Below are positions 23,560-32,105 of a stretch of 44,750 nt of DNA, piece by piece. Every line of letters starts with the position of its first letter. Within the stretch, counting starts at the first letter, position 1. The notes under the pieces were generated by a model. It was given only the letters and a program-made list of their open reading frames with translations. It ran no database searches and had not been told where the DNA came from. The position numbers were made by a program, and so were the translations under genes. This stretch comes from Propionibacteriaceae bacterium (GTDB lineage Bacteria > Actinomycetota > Actinomycetes > Propionibacteriales > Propionibacteriaceae). Location of the stretch: positions 1 to 44,750 of the forward strand of contig WQZD01000022.1 in NCBI GenBank assembly GCA_009780915.1, in the 5' to 3' direction.

Positions 23560-25113
23560 TCAGCTCAAAGACCGCTTCTCGATCTTCATGCTGGGCGTAC
23601 GAGGGAATTCGGTGACGAATTCGATGATGTGGGGGACCTTGAACTCGGCGAGGCGCCCGCGGCAGTACGCTTCCACCGCGGCCGCGTCCAGTCCGCAGTC
23701 GGGGTCGGCGAGGATGAACGCCTTGACCGCCTGGTCGCGGATGGGGTCGGGGACCCCGATGACCGCCGCCTCCTTGATCAAGGGATGGGTCTCGAGCACC
23801 GCCTCCACCTCGCAGGCGGAGATGTTCTCGCCCGCTCGTTTGATGAGGTTGCAGGCCCGTTCGACGAAGTAGAACCACCCGTCGGCGTCCATGTAGCCGG
23901 TGTCCGAGGTGCGCATCCACCCGTCCTCGCCCAGGGTCGCGCGTGTGGCTTCGAGGTCGCCATAGTAGCCCGCCATCAGCGTCCGTCCGGTGACGCCTTT
24001 GATTCGGAACTCTCCCACCTGTCCGGCTGGGAGGGGTTGTCCCTCCGGACCCACGATGGCGACCTCGTAGCCTAGGCCCGCACGGCCCACTGACGGCCAC
24101 CGGCGCTCCCCGAGGGGAGGATCGGTGACCACCCAACAGATCGACTCAGTCGATCCGTACGAATTCAACAGTCTGACCGCGAAGCGCGACGTGAAGGCAT
24201 CCTTGTCCTCGTCGCTCAGCGGCATGAAATACAGGGCCTCCCGCACGCGATGGTCCCGATCCAGGGGGTCCACCGGCTGCTTGAGCAGGGTGCGCGCCAA
24301 CATCGCCGTCAATTGGATGACGGTGGCGCCCTCCGCGCGCACATCGGCCCAGAAACGACGCGCGGAATAGTGCTCGACGAGGACGAGAGTCGCCCCCGCC
24401 ATGATCGTCCCCGTCAGGGCGACCAGTTGGAAGTTCGAGTGACAGGCCGGCATCGTGGTGAAGATCCGGTCGTCGGGACGCAACGACGCCTGCCAGATCG
24501 CATAATGGCCGGAGTAGACCAGGTTGGCGTGGGTGACCATGACCCCCTTGGGAGCGGCCGTGGTGCCCGACGTGAACATGATCTCGGCGATGTCGTCGCT
24601 ACGAACGGCCGCGTCATCCACGCCTGGCTCGTCTCGTACCTCGGGCTCAGAGGGCTGCGACCCTTCCCAGGGATCGCAGTCCTGATCGTGAACGATCAGG
24701 AGTCCGCCGGGCAGGACACCGTGTACTGCTCGAAGGCCCTCATGGAGGTCGCGGTTCCCCGCTTCGACCACCGCCCATCCGGGCTGGCAGGTACGGTAGA
24801 TGCCCGCGACTTCCGCGGCGGTGACACCTAAACCGATGGGCACGGCGATCGCGCCCATCTTGGCCAGCCCTAACAAACATGCTATGAACTCGCCGCTGTT
24901 GCGGATCTGCATGGCGACGATGGAGCCGCGCGAGATCCCGCGTGCGGTGAAGCAGCGCACCGCGCGAGCGACCTGCAGGTCGAACTCGCGGTAGGTGTAC
25001 TGCGTGCGTTGCCCTGTGGCCGAGAGGAAGACGAGGAAGGTATGGTCGGCATTGGCGCGTGCTGTGGCATCCCACGCGTCACCGAATGTCGTCGAACCGA
25101 CGATGTCGACCAT
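23560..25113 (-). CDS. caiC: CaiC-like acyl/betaine:CoA ligase
   Basis: About 517 residues, the length of E. coli CaiC. Adenylate-forming motifs: P-loop MFTSGTTAAPKGVMVTHANL, NSYGSTES (A5), GEFRIKG, GWMRTSDTGYMDADGWFYF (A7/A8), and the C-terminal TPSMKIEKRSL with the catalytic Lys. It makes the starting CoA thioester of a carboxylic acid with ATP, priming the cycle that CaiB then sustains by CoA transfer. ATG 25113 has AGGAAGG eight bases upstream. It lies 25 bases after fixB and 48 bases before the hydratase. Substrate range cannot be read from sequence; the CaiC label rests on context and similarity. Confidence 0.83.
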   Translation of the reverse strand: MVDIVGSTTFGDAWDATARANADHTFLVFLSATGQRTQYTYREFDLQVARAVRCFTARGISRGSIVAMQIRNSGEFIACLLGLAKMGAIAVPIGLGVTAAEVAGIYRTCQPGWAVVEAGNRDLHEGLRAVHGVLPGGLLIVHDQDCDPWEGSQPSEPEVRDEPGVDDAAVRSDDIAEIMFTSGTTAAPKGVMVTHANLVYSGHYAIWQASLRPDDRIFTTMPACHSNFQLVALTGTIMAGATLVLVEHYSARRFWADVRAEGATVIQLTAMLARTLLKQPVDPLDRDHRVREALYFMPLSDEDKDAFTSRFAVRLLNSYGSTESICWVVTDPPLGERRWPSVGRAGLGYEVAIVGPEGQPLPAGQVGEFRIKGVTGRTLMAGYYGDLEATRATLGEDGWMRTSDTGYMDADGWFYFVERACNLIKRAGENISACEVEAVLETHPLIKEAAVIGVPDPIRDQAVKAFILADPDCGLDAAAVEAYCRGRLAEFKVPHIIEFVTEFPRTPSMKIEKRSLS

Positions 25114-25138
25114 ATCCCTCGCCTTCCTCAGATGGTGG

Positions 25139-26035
25139 TCACAGTGCTTGGACAAGTGCGGGCAAGACCTCGTAGAGATCCCCCACGACGCCGTAGTCGG
25201 CTTGCGCGAAGATCGGAGCGTTCTTGTCCTTGTTGATCGCGATGATCGTCTTGGCCTTGCTCACACCAGCCATGTGCTGGATCTGGCCCGAGATGCCGAT
25301 GGCGACATAGAGGTCGGGACGGATCCTGGCCCCCGAGACGCCCAGGTACCGCTCGACCGGCAGCCAGTTCACGCCTTCGGCGATGGGGCGGCTGCAGGCG
25401 ATCTCGGCGCCCAACTTGGCGGCCAACTGGTTGGCCAGGTCCAGATCGGCCTCTTCGGCGAATCCGCGGCCCACGCCCACGACACGCTTGGCCGAGGCGA
25501 GGTTGACCACCTGCTGGTGCTTGGGCCTGGTCTCCACCACGCGCAGACCGGGGGCGGAGGGGGTCGCGTCCCAGGGACGCGCCTCTCCGGGCGCCATGGC
25601 GGCGTCCGTCTCCGGCAGTGCGCCGGCGCCCACGACGAGGACGCCGGGAGCTTCGCCCAGTTCCTCCGTCGCGACGCCCAGACCGCCGTAGATGGTGCGG
25701 GTGACGGTGACGGCGTCGCCCTGGACCTCGATCCCGGCGATGGCGCGGGCCGACGTGCGCAGACGCGAAGCGACCGCCCCGGCCAGCAGACGGCTCTGCG
25801 TGTCCGACCCGAAGAGGACCAGACGTGCTCCCTGCTCGACCACCAGGTCGGCGATCGGCTGGGCGTAGCCCTCGATCATGCCGGCCCCGGCTGGGGTCGT
25901 CAGAGTCAGATCAGCGCCCGGGACGGCTTCCCCGCCGAGGCTGACCGCACCCACGAAGGTCTGGAACCCCTTGGCTCCACGGACGAGTTCCGCGGCCACG
26001 GCCGCGTCGTGTGCGATTACCCAGATTGATTTCAT
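25139..26035 (-). CDS. fixB: FixB, electron-transfer flavoprotein alpha-type subunit
   Basis: About 298 residues. The C-terminal FAD domain is clear: RYLGVSGARIRPDLYVAIGI, SGQIQHMAGVSKAKTIIAIN and DKNAPIFAQADYGVVGDLYE. With FixA it forms the heterodimer that carries the bifurcating and electron-transferring FADs. ATG 26035 is preferred over GTG 26041 because GAGGAG is five bases upstream of the ATG. It is nine bases after the fixA stop. Confidence 0.93.
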   Translation of the reverse strand: MKSIWVIAHDAAVAAELVRGAKGFQTFVGAVSLGGEAVPGADLTLTTPAGAGMIEGYAQPIADLVVEQGARLVLFGSDTQSRLLAGAVASRLRTSARAIAGIEVQGDAVTVTRTIYGGLGVATEELGEAPGVLVVGAGALPETDAAMAPGEARPWDATPSAPGLRVVETRPKHQQVVNLASAKRVVGVGRGFAEEADLDLANQLAAKLGAEIACSRPIAEGVNWLPVERYLGVSGARIRPDLYVAIGISGQIQHMAGVSKAKTIIAINKDKNAPIFAQADYGVVGDLYEVLPALVQAL

Positions 26036-26044
26036 GTTCACTCC

Positions 26045-26800
26045 TCACAGCGCTTTGAGATAGGTGGCGAGTTCGGCGGCTGCGTCTGCGGCGGCGCCTT
26101 CGATGACGATGTGCCGACGATCGACCTGCTCAGAGGCCAATTCGGACACCAGGCGAGCCGTCGGGGCGAGGACCGGACCGACCTCGAGGGTCGTGGTCGG
26201 CTTCTTGCCGGCGGCCAGCACGTCCCTCATCCCAGGGATGCGGGGGGTGTTGGCGCCCGAGGTCACGGACAGCACCGCAGGAAGCGCCACCTCCACGACC
26301 TGGACACCGTCTTCGAGAGGACGCTCGACGGTGACGTGATCGCCCTGGGGGGCGATGGTCTCCACCGCGTTGAGCGTGGGCCATCCCAGGATGGCGCCAA
26401 GCTGGTTGCCCACCTGCTGGGCGTACACGTCCGATGACCCGGCGCCCAGGATCACGAGATCGACTCCGGAGAGCTGACCCACGGCGCGCGCCAGGATGTC
26501 GGCGGTCTGGAAGGGCTCAGCCATCGGCAGGGCCTCGTCCACGACGGTGGCGAGTTCGTCCAAGCCGCGTGACAGGGCGTCCTTGGACAGCTTGGCGTTG
26601 GCGAGGGCCGATCCACCGGCGCTCAGGCCGATGACGGTCGCGTCGCCGACCTGGTCGGCCAGTTGGCGAGCAGCCTCGATGGCGTTCAGGTCATAGGTGC
26701 CGATCTTCCAGACGGCCCGGTCCAGGTTGAGACTCCGGTCGGGACGGGCTTGAATGTCTTGGGCCTCGGGCGAGACCTTGAAACAGGCAACGATTCTCAT
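26045..26800 (-). CDS. fixA: FixA, electron-transfer flavoprotein beta-type subunit
   Basis: 251 residues (E. coli FixA 256). It starts MRIVACFKVSPEAQDI; the family landmarks TYDLNAIEAARQLADQ, KDALSRGLDELATVVDE, GAGSSDVYAQQVGNQLGAIL and ANTPRIPGMRDVLAAGKKP are clear. FixA binds NADH in the bifurcating complex. ATG 26800 has AAGGAG seven bases upstream, placed just after the caiB stop. A longer open frame upstream is a shadow of caiB. Confidence 0.94.
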   Translation of the reverse strand: MRIVACFKVSPEAQDIQARPDRSLNLDRAVWKIGTYDLNAIEAARQLADQVGDATVIGLSAGGSALANAKLSKDALSRGLDELATVVDEALPMAEPFQTADILARAVGQLSGVDLVILGAGSSDVYAQQVGNQLGAILGWPTLNAVETIAPQGDHVTVERPLEDGVQVVEVALPAVLSVTSGANTPRIPGMRDVLAAGKKPTTTLEVGPVLAPTARLVSELASEQVDRRHIVIEGAAADAAAELATYLKAL

Positions 26801-26810
26801 TTGATTCTCC

Positions 26811-28040
26811 TTATTCGGTTCCTGTTGCGGATGGGGGGAGCACGACGCCGGATTCGACGAACTGGGCGATCTGCTCGTCGGTGTACCCCGCCCGACGCAG
26901 AACGTCGACGGTGTCGTACCCGTGGCCCGGCATGGGACGCCAGGTGCGGCCGGGGTTGCGCTGGAAGACCGGGAAGACTCCCAGGCCCTTGAACTCCTCG
27001 CCGTCGGCGGTCTGCCAGTTCTGCCACACTCCACGACGCTCCAGATGCTCCTCGGCCACAAGGTCGGGGAACTCCATGACTTTCTGAGCCGCGATGCGGT
27101 GGGCGGCGAAGTCTTTCTCGACGTCGTCCACGTTGCGGGTGGAGAGGTACTCCTCCAACTTCGCCTCGATCAGTTCCGCCTTGGGGCTGGACAGCCACAG
27201 GCCGGACGTGTCCTCGGGATAGTCGGGGGTGCCCCACAGCTCGCCGAGTCCGATGACCTCCAGCAAGTACTTGTTCTGCGGGACCCCGTACACGCACAGG
27301 CCGATGAAGCCGTCCGCGCACCGGTACTCGCCGATCGCGCACAGGTTCTGGTTGCGCGCGCCCGGACGAGGCCAGATGATCCCGGCGTTGAGGTAGTCGA
27401 CCAGGTAGTACTGCCCGATGGACAGCAGGGTCTCGTACATCGCCACGTCGACGCTCTCGCCCTTCCCGGTCACGCCCACGCGGTGCAGGGCGGCCAAGGT
27501 GGAGGACAGGATCATCAAGGAGTTGATGTAGTCGCCGGCGTACGGCCCGGGGTTCACGGGCTGCTCCGGGGTGCCGTTCTGGCTCATGTACCCGCTGTAG
27601 GCCATGACCGTCAGGTCGTACGCGGCCCGGGTGACCATCTCGGGGACGCCCGTCTGGCCGAACCCGGACACGTGGACGATGACCAGCTTGGGGTTGCGGG
27701 CCCACAAGACCTCGTCGGAGATGCCACGCTTGGCGAAGGTGCCGCCCTTGCTCGCCTCGATGAACACGTCCGCGTTCTCGATCATCTTGAGGAGGACCTC
27801 GGTGCCTTCTGGGGAGAAGTAGTCCAAGGCGATGGAGCGTTGGTTGCGCCGTTCGGCCTGCTTGATCCACGCCGTGTCGCGGATCGTGTCGCCCGCGGCG
27901 GTGTTCTCGATCCAGGTGACGTCGGCGCCCCAGTCGGCCATGAAGCAGCAGGCCTTCGGCACTGCTAGCTCCACGGCCGCATACACCACGCGGACATCAT
28001 CCAGTGTGCCGAAGGACGGCTTCTGGGTGGGGATGCTCAT
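26811..28040 (-). CDS. caiB: CaiB-type class III CoA-transferase
   Basis: 409 residues (E. coli CaiB 405). Shared landmarks include DVFIEASKGGTFAKRGISDE, NPKLVIVHVSGFGQTG, GKGESVDVAMYE and MPGHGYDTVDVLRRAGY. The catalytic Asp that forms the acyl anhydride is at about residue 170 (YAGDY). In the carnitine pathway it moves CoA from the reduced product (butyrobetainyl-CoA) to the incoming substrate, so no ATP is spent per turn. It lies between caiA (8-base gap) and fixA (10-base gap). The closeness to CaiB over the whole length suggests a carnitine-like or similar short acid, but class III transferases shift substrate easily. Confidence 0.9.
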   Translation of the reverse strand: MSIPTQKPSFGTLDDVRVVYAAVELAVPKACCFMADWGADVTWIENTAAGDTIRDTAWIKQAERRNQRSIALDYFSPEGTEVLLKMIENADVFIEASKGGTFAKRGISDEVLWARNPKLVIVHVSGFGQTGVPEMVTRAAYDLTVMAYSGYMSQNGTPEQPVNPGPYAGDYINSLMILSSTLAALHRVGVTGKGESVDVAMYETLLSIGQYYLVDYLNAGIIWPRPGARNQNLCAIGEYRCADGFIGLCVYGVPQNKYLLEVIGLGELWGTPDYPEDTSGLWLSSPKAELIEAKLEEYLSTRNVDDVEKDFAAHRIAAQKVMEFPDLVAEEHLERRGVWQNWQTADGEEFKGLGVFPVFQRNPGRTWRPMPGHGYDTVDVLRRAGYTDEQIAQFVESGVVLPPSATGTE

Positions 28041-28048
28041 GGGTGCTC

Positions 28049-29185
28049 CTACTCGGCGTACTGGCGCAAGACGCCCTTGGCGACGGTGAGGATCATCATC
28101 TCGTCGGTGCCACCGCTGATGCGCTCCACGCGGAGGTCGCGCCACAGACGCTGGATCCTGTGGTCGCCGGCCACGGCCACGCCGCCCAAGATCTGGATGG
28201 CGTCGTCGACCACGTCGGCGGCCGCGTTGGTGCAGAAGTACTTGCACATGGCCGCCTGCGCGGAGGTCATCTCACCCTTGTCGTAGCACCACGCGGTTTC
28301 GAACAGCATGTTCTTCATGGAGTTCAGACGGATGGCCATCTCGGCGAACTTCAGCTGGTTGAGCTGGAAGCGGCCGATCGGCTTGCCGAACTGCACGCGC
28401 ACGTTGGCGTAGCGAGCGGCGTCCTCGAAGGCGCCCAGGGCCCAGCCGTAGTCACAGGCGCCGACCAGGAAGCGCTCGAGGTCGAAGTCCTTGATGCCGC
28501 GCTTGAAGCCGTTGCCCTCTGTGCCGAAGATGTCGGACTCGTCCAGTTCGACGTTGTCGAGGTAGACATCGGAGCAGGAGTCCATACGCAGGCCCAGCTT
28601 GTGCAGCGGCTCGATCTTGATGCCCGGAAGGCTCATGTCGACGAAGAACTCGGTGAAGACGTCCCGGTCGTCCGCGTTGCGAGCCATGATCACCAGGTAC
28701 GGCACGTGGGCCGAGGAGGTGATGAAGGTCTTGTGGCCATTGAGGTAGATCTTGCCGTCCCTGCGGGCGTACGTGGTCTGCAGGGCGCCGACATCGGATC
28801 CGGCGCCGGGCTCGGTGCAGGCGGAGTTCCAGATCTGCTTGCCGGTGCCGACGTAGGACAGCGCCTTCTCGATCTGGACGGGGTTGCCCTCGCGCAGGAT
28901 CGTGTCGAAGCAGGGGAGCTGATAGAGCACATAGGTCGGCGCGCACCAGCGGCCCAGTTCTTCGTAGACCGCGGCCAGGGTGACCAGACCCATGTTGAGG
29001 CCGCCGTGCTCCTCAGGAAGCATGATGAGATCGAAGCCGAGTTCGCACAGGGCCTTCACCCAACGCTCGGGATAGACGTGCTCGTTGTCGCATTCCGCGA
29101 AATAGGCGTCCCAGTTCTCACGTTGCATGAGCTCTCGGACACTTTGAACAAATAGCTGCTGTTCGTCATTCAGGGCGAAATCCAT
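28049..29185 (-). CDS. caiA: CaiA-type acyl-CoA dehydrogenase/crotonobetainyl-CoA reductase
   Basis: 378 residues (E. coli CaiA 380) and remarkably like it from the first residues: [43 protein letters not shown]-like [48 protein letters not shown] and [14 protein letters not shown]. It would reduce a 2-enoyl-CoA to the saturated acyl-CoA with electrons from FixABCX, the terminal step of anaerobic carnitine respiration in enterobacteria. AAGGAGA precedes ATG 29185. It is third in the cluster, behind an MFS transporter and an esterase. The run in the oxidative direction is also chemically possible. Confidence 0.92.
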   Translation of the reverse strand: MDFALNDEQQLFVQSVRELMQRENWDAYFAECDNEHVYPERWVKALCELGFDLIMLPEEHGGLNMGLVTLAAVYEELGRWCAPTYVLYQLPCFDTILREGNPVQIEKALSYVGTGKQIWNSACTEPGAGSDVGALQTTYARRDGKIYLNGHKTFITSSAHVPYLVIMARNADDRDVFTEFFVDMSLPGIKIEPLHKLGLRMDSCSDVYLDNVELDESDIFGTEGNGFKRGIKDFDLERFLVGACDYGWALGAFEDAARYANVRVQFGKPIGRFQLNQLKFAEMAIRLNSMKNMLFETAWCYDKGEMTSAQAAMCKYFCTNAAADVVDDAIQILGGVAVAGDHRIQRLWRDLRVERISGGTDEMMILTVAKGVLRQYAE

Positions 29186-29202
29186 GGTGGGTCTCCTTAT
29201 TG

Positions 29203-30213
29203 TTAGTTGGTTGTTGTTGGTTTGGGCTCTGGGGGCGTGGCGGAAACCGCCTCGCGGAAGAACGCGGCGCCCTGCCGCAAAGCGTCCATGGCTTCGGGCA
29301 GGTGCCGCGAGTTGTGTAGAAAGGCGTGCAGGACACCGGGAAAGACGACGAGACGATTGGGTGAATCATGGCGATCGAGGATCGAGGCGAGCGCTGTGGA
29401 GTCATCGCGTAACGGGTCCAATTCGGCCGCCACGATGAACGCGGGAGGCATCTGGCGCAGGTCGGCGGAGAGACAGTCCACATAGGGGCTGTACGCGTCC
29501 TCCGGCGAGGCCAGATAGCACTGCATGTAGTAGTCCAGGTCCTCTTGAGCGCACCCATCCCAGGGCCCGCCCAAGAGTCGCCGCGAGATGGAGTCGCGCA
29601 ACCCGAACATACCGTAATAAAGCAACAGAGCTTTTACGTACCCCGTTCCTTCGCCCATCTCATCCCTCAGATAGAGGTAAGACCCGAGGCACAGCATCGC
29701 ACCACCTGAATCGCCGGCGAACCCCAATTTGTCGCCGTCAATGCCGTAATGAGCCCCGTTTTTGTGAAGGTGCTGAGCCACCGACACACACTGCACTACG
29801 GCTGTGGGGAATTTGGCCTCGGGGGAGAGCGAATAATCAACCCCGACCACGATTGACTTCGTCTCGTCGGCCAGGACGCGCATGATCTTGTCATGGGTGT
29901 CGAGGCCGCCGAGTACGAAGCCACCTCCGTGGATGTAGACGATCGCGGGAGACTTTGGGGGAGCCCCCTGCGGGGTGTGGAAACGTACAGTCACTTGCCC
30001 ATCCGGCGTAGCTATCTCCGTATCGCGGGTGCTGCTCATCGCGGGCCCGCCTTCGTTCCAATAACGGCGCTCGAGAACGTATGCCGCACGCATGGCCTCG
30101 AAACCGGCGGAGGTGTCGTAGGCCTCAGGGGCCAACTCCGCAGATATCCGGACGACATCGCGCATCGCATCGGACAACATATCCAACACGGGCAGCTTAT
30201 TCTCGGCAACCAT
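29203..30213 (-). CDS. Aes-type (HSL-family) acetyl esterase, alpha/beta hydrolase
   Basis: 336 residues. [18 protein letters not shown] carries the oxyanion-hole HGGG motif, GDSGGAM holds the nucleophilic Ser, and the Asp and His of the triad fit ELDPLRDD and [32 protein letters not shown] and [17 protein letters not shown] closely recall E. coli Aes. It would hydrolyse a short-chain ester in the cytoplasm. It begins 19 bases after the first MFS gene's stop and ends 17 bases before caiA, so it belongs to the operon. This suggests that the imported compound is an ester (for example an O-acyl derivative) that must be opened before CoA activation. TAGGAGT precedes ATG 30213. Confidence 0.87.
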   Translation of the reverse strand: MVAENKLPVLDMLSDAMRDVVRISAELAPEAYDTSAGFEAMRAAYVLERRYWNEGGPAMSSTRDTEIATPDGQVTVRFHTPQGAPPKSPAIVYIHGGGFVLGGLDTHDKIMRVLADETKSIVVGVDYSLSPEAKFPTAVVQCVSVAQHLHKNGAHYGIDGDKLGFAGDSGGAMLCLGSYLYLRDEMGEGTGYVKALLLYYGMFGLRDSISRRLLGGPWDGCAQEDLDYYMQCYLASPEDAYSPYVDCLSADLRQMPPAFIVAAELDPLRDDSTALASILDRHDSPNRLVVFPGVLHAFLHNSRHLPEAMDALRQGAAFFREAVSATPPEPKPTTTN

Positions 30214-30232
30214 CGTCTACACTCCTATGCCG

Positions 30233-31564
30233 TCACGCCGATGCGGGCGTGGACGGCTCATCAATCGCTGCCCTCTTCTTGTTGCGCAAGTAGAAGAACA
30301 GCACCAGGGAAGACACCGCAGCCAGGACGGCTGAGATGATCAGGATCATGAAGATCATTTGGTACGCGCTGGCGCTGACGGCGCCGGCCGTGTCCGTATG
30401 AGAGTCCATGATCGCGCCGAACCATGTGCTGGAGAAGGTGTCGGGCAGGAACCCGATGATCGACAGCAGGCCGGTTGCGGCACCGAAATAATGCAGGGGG
30501 ACTTTGCCCTCTGTGAGTTGGGCGGACACCACCGAGAAGGAGCCGTTGGCGATGAAGCCGAGCAGGACCACGAGGATGAGGGCGACGACGACCATGCTCG
30601 ACTTCTCGGGCAGGATCATGAGAGCCAGGAGGGCGACGATGAACGCCAGCGACCCGGCGACGATGACACGCGACGGCTTGAACCGGTTGGCGATGAAGCC
30701 GAACGCGGGACCAGATATGAGCGTGATTCCATAGTTACGGATGTTGGCGATGATGGTCGTGACCGCCAGGGACGCGCCGAGGATGCCCGTCATGTACGGA
30801 GTCGTGTAGGTGACGCCGGTGTAGAAGAAGTAGACGAAGAACAGCGAAATCGCGGCGATCCAGACCACAGGGTTACGGAAGGCTGAGACGAACTCCGACA
30901 GGTTGAAGCCGCTGCCGTCGGACTTGATCTCGTCCGCGAACTTGGGAATGAACAGCCAGGACAGGATGCCGAGCAGCATGATGAGGCCCGCGAGGAACCA
31001 CAGGTAGATCGACACGCCGAGGTTCAGGTTCGTCCCGACCATGGCCACGATCGCAGTGGACACCAAGCCGATGAGGAGGCCGGCCACGCCGTAGATGCCG
31101 TAGGACAGGCCGATGCGCTTGGGGTACTCGTCTTCTTTGGACACCAGTCGCACCAGCTTGTAGCGCACGCCCCACCAGATGAAAATCGTGGTGATGCCCA
31201 TGCAGATGAACACGACGTACAGCAGAGCGAGGCTCGGCAGCATCGCGTAGACGCCTGTCAGGATGGCCGTCGAGATGAACCCGACGGACGAGAGGGTGCG
31301 CATGCGCACCTTGTCCGCGATGATGCCGGACGGCAGATAGCAGATCAATGCGGTGATCGCATATGCGCCGAACACGGCGCCGAGTTCTGTGTTCGTCACT
31401 CCCAGCGCCTTCTGCAGCGGATCATAGAAGACCGCCTTCAGATAGGCGGGAGCGTAGATGATAGAACTCCCGATACTGGCGAGGATGAGGATGAACCACC
31501 GCCTACCGGCGCTGATTTGGTCATACGTCAACTCGCCATTACGCGAGGGCGTCGATGCCGACAT
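30233..31564 (-). CDS. MFS transporter, YihN-like
   Basis: 443 residues with about twelve membrane helices (for example WFILILASIGSSIIYAPAYL, FGAYAITALICYLPSGIIAD, GLSYGIYGVAGLLIGLVSTA, LFFYLRNKKR at the end). The loop after helix 2 (ADKVRMRTLSS) is the MFS signature. It most resembles the YihN/YqcE-type or OFA-type carriers, but I cannot place the substrate. First gene of the cai/fix cluster, with a near-perfect AAGGAGG site before ATG 31564, and preceded by an AT-rich control region. It may bring in the substrate, with the second MFS transporter exporting the product, or the reverse. Confidence 0.83.
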   Translation of the reverse strand: MSASTPSRNGELTYDQISAGRRWFILILASIGSSIIYAPAYLKAVFYDPLQKALGVTNTELGAVFGAYAITALICYLPSGIIADKVRMRTLSSVGFISTAILTGVYAMLPSLALLYVVFICMGITTIFIWWGVRYKLVRLVSKEDEYPKRIGLSYGIYGVAGLLIGLVSTAIVAMVGTNLNLGVSIYLWFLAGLIMLLGILSWLFIPKFADEIKSDGSGFNLSEFVSAFRNPVVWIAAISLFFVYFFYTGVTYTTPYMTGILGASLAVTTIIANIRNYGITLISGPAFGFIANRFKPSRVIVAGSLAFIVALLALMILPEKSSMVVVALILVVLLGFIANGSFSVVSAQLTEGKVPLHYFGAATGLLSIIGFLPDTFSSTWFGAIMDSHTDTAGAVSASAYQMIFMILIISAVLAAVSSLVLFFYLRNKKRAAIDEPSTPASA

Positions 31565-31830
31565 AATTAAGCCTCCTTTTGTAGCTGTGCTGGATCAGGT
31601 GTGTCCCGTGTGACTGTTCGCAGCGATGCTATCCATCATTTATATGGCATCTAGTAGCTGGAATCATCCAAGATTATTGATGAATCTGCGAATTATTAAG
31701 AACGCATTGGATCCCCAAAACATCCATCACTAGCAAGTAATGAGCTCTGTGACAAGGTATTACTCAAGATCTAGCAAATTTCGATATTTGAAACTATGTA
31801 ATGAACCCCCGTTATTGAAGATCATTAACT
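31565..31830 (-). promoter_or_regulatory. AT-rich control region of the cai/fix cluster
   Basis: Clearly more AT-rich than its surroundings. It holds three imperfect dyads: GATGC/GCATC with CCAT/ATGG inside (31625-31651), overlapping a TATAAA-like -10 on the minus strand (31639-31644); GAATCATC/GATGAATC with 7 of 8 arm positions matched (31661-31686); and CAAAT/ATTTG (31775-31790). The words 'atccatca' and 'atcatcca' recur. Such dyads suit a LuxR-type dimer, but no consensus is known for this protein. Confidence 0.45.
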
Positions 31831-32043
31831 GAACGATGATGGTCGTCGGCGGGTAGTGCGCCGAGGCCGGCTGAACGTGTACATGATATCACCTTAAGGG
31901 TGTGGTGGGGCACCCCCCGGACCAGATTCGGGGCTGCGTACGGCCCCTCGCGGGATTGAACCTTCCTTGTTGCTGTGGGCGAGGGTGGGGCGAAGGGGGA
32001 AAGGAACGGACATACGGGCGATATGACGACCCGGGGACATGAC
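31831..32043. other. Intergenic stretch without a recognised gene
   Basis: Lies between the cai/fix control region and the terminator of the nifJ operon. Short open frames here have no start signals or protein-like composition. A weak hairpin (ggggc...gcccc near 31930) is the only structure seen. Confidence 0.5.
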
Positions 32044-32089
32044 GATGCCCGGTCGGGCTGCGTCATGGGACGCGGTCCGACCGGGCATC
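32044..32089 (-). terminator. Terminator of the nifJ-nfn operon
   Basis: A perfect 13-bp stem (gatgcccggtcgg, 32044-32056, with its complement at 32077-32089), with a further GCGTC/GACGC pair inside the loop. It begins 17 bases past the stop codon at 32106 on the minus strand. Confidence 0.88.
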
Positions 32090-32105
32090 ACCCGTCTAGG
32101 AGGTC

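Noticed and set aside
19717-31564. A bile-acid (bai) or caffeate (car) operon
   Set aside because: Gene content matches cai/fix much better: full-length CaiA, CaiB, FixC and FixX landmarks; no BaiE/BaiH-type enzymes. A caffeate-like substrate is still possible, but the genes are not car orthologues by sight.
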